Positions 1 through 6,998 of a stretch of DNA of 7,194 nt are shown piece after piece. A program made the translations under genes and the position numbers. The notes under the pieces were generated by a model. The model had not been told where the DNA came from and did no database searches. It saw nothing but the letters and a program-made list of their open reading frames with translations. Positions within the stretch are counted from its first letter, which is position 1; the number at the start of each line of letters is the position of its first letter. The stretch is from Ruminococcaceae bacterium UBA1213. GTDB lineage: Bacteria; Bacillota; Clostridia; Oscillospirales; Acutalibacteraceae. The DNA lies in assembly GCA_002309275.1 (NCBI GenBank), contig DBXL01000210.1, forward strand, positions 1 to 7,194, written 5' to 3'.

Positions 1-193
1 TTTCGAGAATTATATCCCCGATTTTCAAGCCTGCTTTTTCGGTGAGTAACTGCAAAATTTCCTCTACTCTCTGACGACCTCTGGAAAGTGCCTCGCTTGA
101 GGTGTCTTTCTGTATGCTCACGGTGATGTGAAATTCACAGTAGTCAGGCTCAAACTCCATCACGGCACTTCCACCCATTTTAATTTTTCCCAT
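1..193 (-). CDS. SIMPL (DUF541) domain protein, 5' part only
   Basis: This is the first 64 codons of a minus-strand gene that continues off the left edge. The protein begins MGKIKMGGSAVMEFEPDYCE, followed by an alternating hydrophobic strand (FHITVSI) and then a helix rich in Glu, Arg and Ala that ends in KAGLKIGDIIL. The pattern G-x-A-x(6)-P-D followed by a beta strand is the start of the SIMPL/DUF541 domain, the family of E. coli YggE. Its biochemical role is poorly defined, although some members are linked to oxidative stress. There is no signal peptide or membrane segment in the visible part, so a cytoplasmic location is likely, unlike the exported YggE type. The start is set by an AAAGGAG ribosome binding site about 10 nt upstream (204-210). 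The next Met (residue 6) would be too far from it. The gene follows the CLC gene in the same direction and may be cotranscribed. The family call is fairly secure and the function is unknown. Confidence 0.72.
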   Translation of the reverse strand, partial: MGKIKMGGSAVMEFEPDYCEFHITVSIQKDTSSEALSRGRQRVEEILQLLTEKAGLKIGDIILE

Positions 194-224
194 AGCGTAA
201 AATCTCCTTTACTTAAAATATTAT

Positions 225-287
225 TGCACACTGCACACTGTACATTGCACACTGCACACTGCACATTGCACATTGCACATTGCACAT
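225..287. repeat. Heptanucleotide tandem array, nine copies of TGCACA(C/T)
   Basis: Nine contiguous 7-bp units run from 225: TGCACAC twice, TGTACAT once, TGCACAC twice, then TGCACAT four times. The only internal mismatch is T at 241. A decayed tenth unit, TGTTTAC (288-294), overlaps the stop codon of the CLC gene (291-293). The array fills most of the gap between that stop and the SIMPL gene start, ending 31 nt before its start codon and 14 nt before its ribosome binding site. Variant units are grouped in blocks, as expected from slippage or local duplication. It does not resemble CRISPR, since there are no spacers. Its function is unknown. Confidence 0.95.
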
Positions 288-290
288 TGT

Positions 291-1580
291 TTACTGTCTT
301 GTTTTGCGGTTGAGGAACTTTGTACGGTACTTTGAATAGACGATAGTTTGTTCTTTGTAAAGTCCGTAGTATCCCGACATGAAGTAGCTTACAGCAACGC
401 ATATCATGAAATATGGAATACCGTCTGCACCGAAAAGCTCGAAACTTAAAAGCATAGATGTAATTGGGCAGTTTGTGACACCGCAAAACATGGATATAAG
501 ACCGACAGCCGCACAGGTTGTGGGCGAAAATCCGATAAGCTGACCGAAACAGCACCCGAAAGTTGCCCCGATGAAGAAAGAGGGAACAATCTCACCGCCA
601 CGAAAGCCTGCTTCAATGGTGATGGCGGTGAAGATGATTTTGAGAATGAACGCATACCAGACCGCCTCACCGTCCAATGCACGAAATACAACAGACATAC
701 CTGTGCCGTTATAGTCACGAGTGCCTGTTATGAAAGTAAGCAGAACAACTGCACAGCCTGCTGTAAATATTCTTATATACGGATTTTTCAGGTATTTTCT
801 GAATAAATCGCCTGTACGGTGCATGATGATGATAAAAATTATGCTCAGCAATGCACACAAAAATGACAGTGCAACTGTTTCTATTGCATTGAGTATGGTT
901 ATTTCGGGAAAGTCGAGTATTTTGAAGTCGCTTTCACTGATACCGAAACTGACGGCAAAATTGACGGCTATGAGTGAAGAAAATACGCACGGCACAAGTG
1001 CCGCATAGTACATAATACCGATACTGACAACTTCCAGTGAAAACAATGCTGCTGCCATAGGCGTGCCGAATACGGCAGAGAATGCCGCACTCATTCCGCA
1101 CAATACAACTACTCTTTTATCGGCGTCATCAAGTTTGAACCACCTTGCAAGCTGATTGGCAACACTTCCGCCTAATTGTAAAGCGGCACCCTCACGACCT
1201 GCCGAACCGCCGAATAAATGTGTAAGCACGGTTGAAATGAATATCAAAGGTGCCATTTTAAAGGGCAGTTCACTTTTTGCGTGAATGGTCGAAAGTACGA
1301 GATTAGTGCCTTTGTCATTTTTGTAGTTGAAAATGTTGTATAGAAATACTGTCACAATTCCCGCAAAGGGCAAAAGCAGGATTATATAATCATTTGCCAT
1401 TCTGTATTCTGTGGCGGTATTCATGCAGAATGCAAAAAGAGTGCTGATACCGCCTACAACCACGCCTGTTATAATTGAGATAACAGTCCATTTAAGAAAC
1501 TTCACAACATGATTGGCAGATTTATGATAATATGCGTGAATGAATTTTTTTGCAATTTTTTTACTTCCCTGAACATTCAT
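291..1580 (-). CDS. CLC-family anion channel/transporter, CLC-F-like filter
   Basis: This is a 429-residue membrane protein of the CLC family, of typical bacterial core length and without C-terminal CBS domains. It moves halide ions across the cytoplasmic membrane, either as a channel or as an anion/proton antiporter. Hydrophobic helices run from about residue 28 to 405. The gating-glutamate motif reads GGSAGREGAALQLGG (residues 124-138) with Glu130, where most CLCs have GREGP. The first filter loop is GTNL (91-94) rather than GSGIP. The second is GGEIVP (328-333) rather than GG-I-F-x-P. Glu after GG is a mark I associate with the fluoride/proton antiporter clade (CLC-F), so fluoride export is plausible, but chloride transport cannot be excluded. 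The start ATG lies 1 nt after the ligA stop, with a GAGGA ribosome binding site (1590-1594) inside the ligA 3' end, so translation is probably coupled. No fluoride riboswitch was found nearby. The family is certain and the ion is inferred. Confidence 0.93.
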   Translation of the reverse strand: MNVQGSKKIAKKFIHAYYHKSANHVVKFLKWTVISIITGVVVGGISTLFAFCMNTATEYRMANDYIILLLPFAGIVTVFLYNIFNYKNDKGTNLVLSTIHAKSELPFKMAPLIFISTVLTHLFGGSAGREGAALQLGGSVANQLARWFKLDDADKRVVVLCGMSAAFSAVFGTPMAAALFSLEVVSIGIMYYAALVPCVFSSLIAVNFAVSFGISESDFKILDFPEITILNAIETVALSFLCALLSIIFIIIMHRTGDLFRKYLKNPYIRIFTAGCAVVLLTFITGTRDYNGTGMSVVFRALDGEAVWYAFILKIIFTAITIEAGFRGGEIVPSFFIGATFGCCFGQLIGFSPTTCAAVGLISMFCGVTNCPITSMLLSFELFGADGIPYFMICVAVSYFMSGYYGLYKEQTIVYSKYRTKFLNRKTRQ

Positions 1581-1581
1581 T

Positions 1582-3576
1582 TTATTGATTCCTCATGCTT
1601 TCAAATTCATTTTCATCTATTATCTTGATTCCCAGAGATTGTGCCTTTGTCAGTTTAGAGCCTGCTTCCTCTCCTGCCAAAACATAGTCTGTTTTCTTTG
1701 AAACGCTTGAAGAAACCTTTCCGCCCATGCTTTCAATGATTGCAGCGGCTTCTGTACGCTTGTAATTCGGCAGAGTGCCTGTTATAACGAAAGTCTTGTT
1801 AAAGAAAGGACTGCTTTCATCAACGCTTTTCGGGGCAGACAGACTTTCTGTGTTAATGCCGAGCAATTTTATTTCCTCAACCAATTTTTTGCTTTCATCA
1901 AGCTGAAAATATTGATACACGCTTTCTGCCATTATCTCTCCGAATCCGTCTATTGAAGATATCTCTTCGATAGTGGCATTGGCGATATTGTCAAGAGTAC
2001 GGAATTTATCTGCAAGGAGTTTGGCGGCTTTCTGTCCGATATGCCTGATACCAAGTGAAAATACTGTTCTGTAAAGGTCGTTTGACTTTGACTTTTCAAT
2101 GGCGTTCACGAGATTTTCAGCAGACTTGTCTTTTTTCTTTTCAAGCGTCATTATATCATCTTTGGAAAGCCTGTATAAATCCATTGGCGATGAAATAAGA
2201 GAGTTTTCGACCAATGCCCTTAAAACTCTTTCACCAAGTCCATCAATATCCATAGCCTCTCTTGAAACAAAGTGTATCATGTGACGCATAAGCTGTGCAG
2301 GACAGTCTGTATTGGTACATCTCAAGGCAGCTTCACCGTTTTCATAGGAAACAGGCGAACCGCATGACGGGCATATTTTCGGCATCTCAAAAGGCACTGC
2401 ATTTTCCTTGTGCCTTGCGACAGAAACAACTTCAGGTATAATTTCGCCAGCCTTACGCAAAATTACGGTATCACCAATGCGAATATCTTTTTCTTTAATG
2501 AAGTCGCTGTTATGCAGGACTGCACGGCTTACAGTCGTACCTGCAAGAGTGATGGGGGCAAATATCGCTGTGGGAGTGAGAACGCCCGTTCTGCCGACAT
2601 TGATTTCGATATCAAGCAGTTCTGTTTCTTTTTCCTCAGGGGGATATTTATAAGCCTCCGCCCATTTCGGAAATTTAGACGTACTGCCTAAAATTTCACG
2701 TTTATCAAATTCATCAACTTTAATAACAGCCCCGTCTATACCGAAAGAAAGTTCGCCACGCTTATTTCCGATTTCCTCGATTTTTTCAATGACTTCATCA
2801 ACATTTTCGCATTTATAGTAAAATGGCAAAGTTGTAAAGCCCAATTCTTTAAGATATTCAAGAGATTGTATATGACTTGTCAAGTTTTCGCCGTCTATCT
2901 GCTGAATGTTAAATACAAATATATCAAGCTGACGTTCTTTTGTGATGTTTGCATTTTTCTGACGGAGAGAGCCTGCGGCGGCATTTCTTGGATTTTTAAA
3001 AGGCTTTTCATCATTTTCTTCCTGACGGGCAACCAGATTTTCAAAAACTTCCGTTGACATATAGACTTCTCCACGCACTTCCAAATATGGCACAGCTTTA
3101 TTTAATTTCATGGGGAGAGATTTTATGGTCTTTAAATTTTCGGTAATATCTTCGCCGACTTTACCGTCACCCCTTGTTGAGCCTCTCACGAATACACCGT
3201 TTTTATATTCTGCCGAAACAGATAAGCCGTCAATTTTCGGCTCAACGACATAAACGGCATTGCCTGCATTTTCGCTGACACGCTTTATAAAGTCCCTCAC
3301 TTCGTCATGCGAGAAAGAATCATGCAGACTTTCCATAGGAACAGTATGCTCAACAGGAGAGAATTTTTCTCCAGCCTGACCGCCTACTTTTTGCGTAGGG
3401 GAGTCGGGTGTGATGAGTTCGGGAAATTCGTTTTCAATTTCTTCCAGTTCTTTCAGAAGCATATCATATTCATAGTCACTTATTTCGGGGGAGTCCTGAT
3501 TATAATATCTGTCATTGTGATATATGATTTGTTCACGTAAATTTTCGGCTTTCTGCTTTGCCGTTTCGATATTCAT
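1582..3576 (-). CDS. ligA: NAD-dependent DNA ligase LigA
   Basis: The product is a 664-residue cytoplasmic enzyme, the usual LigA length, that seals 3'-OH/5'-phosphate nicks using NAD+ in replication and repair. Domain Ia (about 1-65) has the NMN-binding pattern YHNDRYYNQDSPEISDYEYD (19-38). The adenylation domain has the catalytic lysine Lys114 in EPKIDG (112-117), RGE (168-170), GIDGAVIK (279-286) and KYPPE (310-314). An OB fold follows. A zinc finger with Cys402, Cys405, Cys420 and Cys425 follows, then helix-hairpin-helix repeats (about 440-575, including IDGLGE and IDGFGE). A C-terminal BRCT domain (about 590-664) ends in KKTDYVLAGEEAGSKLTKA and a short tail. All key residues are intact. 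The ATG has an AGAGG ribosome binding site 8 nt upstream (3585-3589) and a consensus promoter just beyond it. It is the first gene of a unit that continues into the CLC gene. The usual clostridial partners pcrA and gatCAB are not in this window. Confidence 0.98.
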   Translation of the reverse strand: MNIETAKQKAENLREQIIYHNDRYYNQDSPEISDYEYDMLLKELEEIENEFPELITPDSPTQKVGGQAGEKFSPVEHTVPMESLHDSFSHDEVRDFIKRVSENAGNAVYVVEPKIDGLSVSAEYKNGVFVRGSTRGDGKVGEDITENLKTIKSLPMKLNKAVPYLEVRGEVYMSTEVFENLVARQEENDEKPFKNPRNAAAGSLRQKNANITKERQLDIFVFNIQQIDGENLTSHIQSLEYLKELGFTTLPFYYKCENVDEVIEKIEEIGNKRGELSFGIDGAVIKVDEFDKREILGSTSKFPKWAEAYKYPPEEKETELLDIEINVGRTGVLTPTAIFAPITLAGTTVSRAVLHNSDFIKEKDIRIGDTVILRKAGEIIPEVVSVARHKENAVPFEMPKICPSCGSPVSYENGEAALRCTNTDCPAQLMRHMIHFVSREAMDIDGLGERVLRALVENSLISSPMDLYRLSKDDIMTLEKKKDKSAENLVNAIEKSKSNDLYRTVFSLGIRHIGQKAAKLLADKFRTLDNIANATIEEISSIDGFGEIMAESVYQYFQLDESKKLVEEIKLLGINTESLSAPKSVDESSPFFNKTFVITGTLPNYKRTEAAAIIESMGGKVSSSVSKKTDYVLAGEEAGSKLTKAQSLGIKIIDENEFESMRNQ

Positions 3577-3609
3577 GTAAAAAACCTCTTTTCATTTGAT
3601 TACATAATG

Positions 3610-3638
3610 ATTATACTATTTTTCGCTGTTCAAATCAA
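3610..3638 (-). promoter_or_regulatory. Sigma-A-type promoter for ligA and the CLC gene
   Basis: On the minus strand, TTGATT (-35, 3633-3638) and a perfect TATAAT (-10, 3610-3615) are separated by 17 bp. Transcription would start near 3603, giving a short leader of about 27 nt before the ligA ATG at 3576. No operator or attenuator is visible in that leader. The call is from sequence pattern only. Confidence 0.8.
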
Positions 3639-3687
3639 CACGAAAAAAATTTGCATGGTACAAAAAATTGTATTTTCATTTATAGTG

Positions 3688-3716
3688 TTGCAATTTTGCG
3701 GAAAATTTTTTATAAT
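3688..3716 (+). promoter_or_regulatory. Sigma-A-type promoter for the FHA-ABC gene
   Basis: TTGCAA (-35, 3688-3693) and a perfect TATAAT (-10, 3711-3716) are separated by 17 bp. Transcription would start near 3723, with a leader of about 28 nt. Its -35 lies 49 bp from the -35 of the divergent ligA promoter, so a regulator bound between them (3639-3687) could touch both, but no clear operator palindrome is seen there. Confidence 0.8.
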
Positions 3717-3740
3717 GATAGAAAACGTATAGGAAAGGTT

Positions 3741-3758
3741 ATGTTGCGGGGTGAATGA
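3741..3758 (+). other. Possible five-codon upstream ORF overlapping the FHA-ABC start
   Basis: ATG at 3741 opens a frame that reads M-L-R-G-E and stops with TGA at 3756-3758, so it overlaps the GTG start of the FHA-ABC gene at 3751. Its ATG is only 2 nt from the AGGAAAGG element, which is too close for normal initiation. It may well be coincidental. It is recorded because it bears on which start codon the ribosome binding site serves. Confidence 0.2.
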
Positions 3759-5841
3759 AAAAGGTTATACGCTCTATATCGTGGAGGGCGACTTGGTCAG
3801 AAAATACAATACAGAGGAATTTCAGAAACGTGAAATCACAATAGGCTCTGCCAATACAGATATACTTGTTGAGTCGAATACCATTTCAAAAGTGCATTTA
3901 AGGATAAATTTAAGGAATGACAAGCTGTATTTTGCCGACACAGACAGCCGTGAAGGTTCTTTTATGTATAACAATACGGAATTTCAGCAACTTGAAAGCA
4001 TGAAATTCTATAAAAAAGAGGGACAGGACACGGTTATCCGCCTGGGCAATTCCGTACTTGTGATAATTGCCGATAATAAAGGTGAGAGTGAGTATTTAAA
4101 GGCAAATATTGAAAAGGGTGTCACTATCGGCAGAAACAGGGAAAATGATATAGTATTGAATCACTTGGGAATCTCTCAAAGACACGCTGAAATTCTGCCT
4201 GCCGAAAAGGGCAACATTGATATGTTGTATGTCTATGGCAACAAGAGAACGTTTGTTAACGGGCATGAAGTCGAGAATGAACAGGTACTGAGAAACTGCG
4301 ACTATATACAGATACTCAATTTTACCATGATATATTTCAACAGCTTTATTATTTATAAAAAAGTCTTTGACGGTGCAAATGTGGAACTGCATAATATCAC
4401 AAAGAGGAGTTCTTTTGGAAAGAAACTGCTTGATGACGTGAGCCTGAGAATAGACAGCAATGATTTTACTGCGGTAGTCGGCGGAAAAAATGCGGGAAAG
4501 TCTGATTTAATAAACGTCATAAAGGGCTTGGAAAGCGGAATTAAAAAAGGTGATGTATATTTCAACGGGCTTGACCTGCTGAGTAATATAGATATGCTGA
4601 AAGAAGTCATCGGATATGTGCCGAAAGAGAGCATATTATTTGACAGCCTGACACTCAAACAGTGCATGAGATATGCATTGAAACTGAAAGATTATGATGA
4701 AGTGCAGGACAAGGAATTTGACAGGCATATAGACAGTGTGCTTGATATGCTGGGAATCATAGAGTATTCCAATATGCAGGCAAGAGAGCTTGAAGAAGAT
4801 GTGAGAAAACGTGCAGATATTGCACTGGAATTACTGGGAAATCCAAGCTTGCTGATACTTGACGAGCCGAGCCTGCATTTAGATGACGAAACCGAAAGAG
4901 GACTTTTATATTTACTCAGGGATATAGCAAGGCAGACTTCCAAAACAATGATAATATCCACTGAAAAGATAAAACGGCTTGAATTGTTTGACAAGATAGT
5001 ATTCATGGGAACAGGCGGAAAAATATGTTTCTGCGGAACGCTTGATGAGGCAAAGATGTTTTTTGATACCGAGAGCGTTACGGAAATATTCCATATGATA
5101 AAAGAAAAGTCTGACTACTGGTCGGAACAGTACAGAAATTACTTTACATTCAACGTCACGCCCCGTGAAAAGCATAAATCAAAATTAAAGCCGAGAGTTC
5201 ACAAAAGAAAACAGTTTGGAATGTATTTAAAGAGAAATTTCGAGGTGTTTTTCAGGGAGAATGCATGGAAAATTGTATTAATGGTGATGTTGCCTGCACT
5301 TTTCGGCGGAGGTGCCTATTTCATTCCGTCTGATAAAATACAGCTGACATATTTATTAATGGCAGTTTCGGGAATATTCATGGGACTTTTCAGCTCAATT
5401 TCAGACATAAGCAGAGAGAGAGTTATATATAAGCGTGAAAGCATGGGAAATTTGAAGATACCCGTGTATTTACTTGCCAAGTATGTGCCGCAGGTGATAT
5501 ATGCCGTGATACAGGCTTTAATCATGACAGCGGTGCTGTCTGTGACAACGGGATTTTCGGGAATGAAAAAAACAATCATGCCTGATGTATTTCTCGAAGT
5601 TGCCACAGTAATTCTTGTATTGACAATCATATCTGTATCAGCAGGACTTTTTGCGTCAACGCTTGTCAAAAAGCCGTCACAAAGTTTTTTGGCATTTATC
5701 ATAACAGCGGTTTGTGAAACGGCAGTTTTATGGATAATGCAGATTTTAAAGGCAAATTTTTATATTTTATTGGCGGTCATTTTTATAACCGTAATATTGA
5801 ATTTCATATCGCTGAAAAATCTCTCGAAAAGTGACGAGTAA
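3751..5841 (+). CDS. FHA-FHA-ABC-ABCG-type membrane fusion protein (Rv1747-like)
   Basis: A 696-residue protein with four parts. FHA domain 1 (about 25-105) has I-S-K-V-H (45-49) but IGS where FHA domains have GR. FHA domain 2 (about 120-200) is canonical: GR at 127-128, ND at 132-133, SQRH at 142-145 and NG at 170-171. It probably binds phosphothreonine. The ABC ATPase domain (about 211-435) has Walker A GGKNAGKS (244-251) and Walker B LLILDEPS (367-374), but Lys292 replaces the Q-loop Gln, LEEDV (347-351) replaces LSGGQ, and Glu405 replaces the H-loop His. The membrane domain (about 485-690) has six predicted helices and RERVIYKRE (555-563), a motif resembling one before the third helix of ABCG transporters. 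The order matches mycobacterial Rv1747, an FHA-regulated exporter phosphorylated by PknF. No Ser/Thr kinase is in this window. The GTG start has AGGAAAGG (3731-3738) 12 nt upstream, a longish gap, but FHA 1 begins too early for any later start. Transport or regulation, and the substrate, are unknown. Confidence 0.93.
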   Translation: MNEKGYTLYIVEGDLVRKYNTEEFQKREITIGSANTDILVESNTISKVHLRINLRNDKLYFADTDSREGSFMYNNTEFQQLESMKFYKKEGQDTVIRLGNSVLVIIADNKGESEYLKANIEKGVTIGRNRENDIVLNHLGISQRHAEILPAEKGNIDMLYVYGNKRTFVNGHEVENEQVLRNCDYIQILNFTMIYFNSFIIYKKVFDGANVELHNITKRSSFGKKLLDDVSLRIDSNDFTAVVGGKNAGKSDLINVIKGLESGIKKGDVYFNGLDLLSNIDMLKEVIGYVPKESILFDSLTLKQCMRYALKLKDYDEVQDKEFDRHIDSVLDMLGIIEYSNMQARELEEDVRKRADIALELLGNPSLLILDEPSLHLDDETERGLLYLLRDIARQTSKTMIISTEKIKRLELFDKIVFMGTGGKICFCGTLDEAKMFFDTESVTEIFHMIKEKSDYWSEQYRNYFTFNVTPREKHKSKLKPRVHKRKQFGMYLKRNFEVFFRENAWKIVLMVMLPALFGGGAYFIPSDKIQLTYLLMAVSGIFMGLFSSISDISRERVIYKRESMGNLKIPVYLLAKYVPQVIYAVIQALIMTAVLSVTTGFSGMKKTIMPDVFLEVATVILVLTIISVSAGLFASTLVKKPSQSFLAFIITAVCETAVLWIMQILKANFYILLAVIFITVILNFISLKNLSKSDE

Positions 5842-5844
5842 AAG

Positions 5845-5882
5845 AAAAAGCAGGACAGAAAAAAATATCTGTCCTGCTTTTT
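5845..5882. terminator. Bidirectional intrinsic terminator between convergent genes
   Basis: A perfect 14-bp inverted repeat has left arm AAAAAGCAGGACAG (5845-5858), right arm CTGTCCTGCTTTTT (5869-5882) and a 10-nt A-rich loop. The GC core is followed by a T run on both strands. It starts 3 nt after the FHA-ABC stop codon and ends 3 nt before the stop codon of the convergent S1-domain gene, so it can end transcription of both. Confidence 0.92.
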
Positions 5883-5885
5883 GAT

Positions 5886-6833
5886 TCAGGCGTTCAAAAG
5901 TACGGGCTGGGGAGTAAAATCTGTTTCAATGATTTTTTCGGAAGATGACGGGGAATAACAGAAATTGTCGATATGGTCGCCCGTGAAGTAATATTCGGGC
6001 TGTGCGGGCTGGTAGCTGTAATCAAATGTATCAATGATAATGAGTTTGATTTTCATACGGCTGGGGATAATGTTTTTAATATATACGCTTGCCTGCTGAC
6101 CGGGATAAATGCCCTCTTTCATTTCGGCAAGTCCTGCCAGATTGGGTGCAAGTTCCACAAATGCCCCGTAGTCCTCGACAGAACGGATAATTCCTGCAAC
6201 GGTTTCACCGATTTTGAAATTCTGTGCATTTTCCTCCCAAGTGCCGAGAAGTTCTTTATGGGTGAGGCTTACTCTGCCGTTTTCAATGGATTTTACAACG
6301 GCTTTTATTTCCATGCCGACAGAAAATCTTTCACGGGGGTGTTCTATTCTTGAAACGGAAATGGAGTCTATTGGGATAAGCGAAACAATACCACAGCCAA
6401 TGTCTGCAAAAGCCCCGAAAGAGTCAAGATGAGTTACTTTAGCATCAATAACATCACCTGTCGAAAGATGGGAGATGTATTCTCTCATACATCTTTCCTG
6501 TGCAAGCCTTCTGGAAAGTACGGCAAATGTCTTTCCAAGCTCATCTTTTTTGAATCCCGTGATGATAAAGCATACAGGGCGGTTTACTCTTGATATAACG
6601 GCAATATCCCTTACAGTGCCTTCACGAATGCCCATAGCACCTTCTTCACGGGGAATAATGCCTTTCATACTGCCGAGCTCCACTATGAGATTATGGGAGG
6701 AATCGCATACAACAGCCCTTGCTTCAAGGATTTTTCCGTCATGGTAAGCGTCTGTGAGCTGTGAAACGGACTGCAATGCTGAAAGATTCTCCAAAGTGTT
6801 GATAAGTCTGCCTTCAGGATAATATCCTGTCAT
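5886..6833 (-). CDS. S1 RNA-binding repeat protein (S1-like)
   Basis: A 315-residue soluble protein made mainly of S1-type OB folds that bind single-stranded RNA. Repeat 1 (about 33-110; GKILEARAVVCDSSHNLIVE, then GSMKGIIPREEG) is divergent and longer. Repeat 2 (about 124-193) has the classic GDVIDAKVTHLDSFGAFADI, then GCGIVSLIP and GRVSLTHKELLG. Repeat 3 (about 206-268) has GETVAGIIRSVEDYGAFVEL and NLAGLAE. The last 45 residues are Tyr/Ser/Pro-rich and look unstructured. It resembles the short S1-like proteins of Clostridia, often annotated as 30S ribosomal protein S1, but the usual cmk or ispH neighbours of rpsA are absent. Whether it serves the ribosome is therefore uncertain. The ATG has AAGG 4 nt upstream (6838-6841) and AAAGGA 11 nt upstream (6845-6850). 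No in-frame alternative start looks better. It is convergent with the FHA-ABC gene and divergent from the thioredoxin-like gene. I found no convincing minus-strand promoter. Confidence 0.88.
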   Translation of the reverse strand: MTGYYPEGRLINTLENLSALQSVSQLTDAYHDGKILEARAVVCDSSHNLIVELGSMKGIIPREEGAMGIREGTVRDIAVISRVNRPVCFIITGFKKDELGKTFAVLSRRLAQERCMREYISHLSTGDVIDAKVTHLDSFGAFADIGCGIVSLIPIDSISVSRIEHPRERFSVGMEIKAVVKSIENGRVSLTHKELLGTWEENAQNFKIGETVAGIIRSVEDYGAFVELAPNLAGLAEMKEGIYPGQQASVYIKNIIPSRMKIKLIIIDTFDYSYQPAQPEYYFTGDHIDNFCYSPSSSEKIIETDFTPQPVLLNA

Positions 6834-6912
6834 TTTGCCTTCATTCCTTTCTTCATTATGCTTTTCTCAACATCTATATGAAACCGGTGTTTCTAATATT
6901 ACACTTCCTGAC

Positions 6913-6941
6913 TTGAAATATTTTGATAATTATTGTAAAAT
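6913..6941 (+). promoter_or_regulatory. Probable promoter of the thioredoxin-like gene
   Basis: TTGAAA (-35, 6913-6918) and TAAAAT (-10, 6936-6941) are 17 bp apart. Transcription would begin near 6948 and leave a leader of roughly 110 nt before the start codon at 7058. That is clearly longer than the leaders of the other promoters in the window. The region is very AT-rich, so a chance match is possible. Confidence 0.55.
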
Positions 6942-6952
6942 TATGCAAAGAT

Positions 6953-6998
6953 ATAAAGTGCAGTGCTTTATGTTGAGGTAAGGATATATTAGCACTTT
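6953..6998 (+). promoter_or_regulatory. Possible alternative hairpins in a 110-nt leader
   Basis: Three short complementary pairings share bases. ATAAAG (6953-6958) can pair with CTTTAT (6966-6971), AAAGTGC (6955-6961) with GCACTTT (6992-6998), and AGTGCT (6962-6967) with AGCACT (6991-6996). The first pairing excludes each of the other two. This could be a switching leader, but stems are only 6-7 bp and no known riboswitch consensus is recognisable. Confidence 0.25.

Noticed and set aside
218..246. Possible promoter for the SIMPL gene using TAATAT (218-223) as a -10
   Set aside because: At 16-18 bp upstream the sequence falls in the heptamer array and shows nothing like TTGACA. Cotranscription with the CLC gene is as likely.
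225..294. CRISPR-like repeat
   Set aside because: The units are 7 bp and contiguous, with no unique spacers between them.
128..313. Small plus-strand open frame encoding a repetitive His/Cys/Thr/Leu peptide
   Set aside because: It is the translation of the heptamer array read together with the antisense of the SIMPL gene. It has no suitable ribosome binding site and its peptide repetition is explained by the DNA repeat.
2866..3057. Hydrophobic plus-strand open frames inside ligA
   Set aside because: They are antisense to the fully conserved ligA frame and show no family resemblance or ribosome binding sites.
6833..6844. Four-codon frame upstream of the S1-repeat gene (ATG at 6844), overlapping its start as ATGA
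   Set aside because: The only ribosome binding site for it abuts the ATG with no spacing, so initiation there is unlikely. It is most likely chance.
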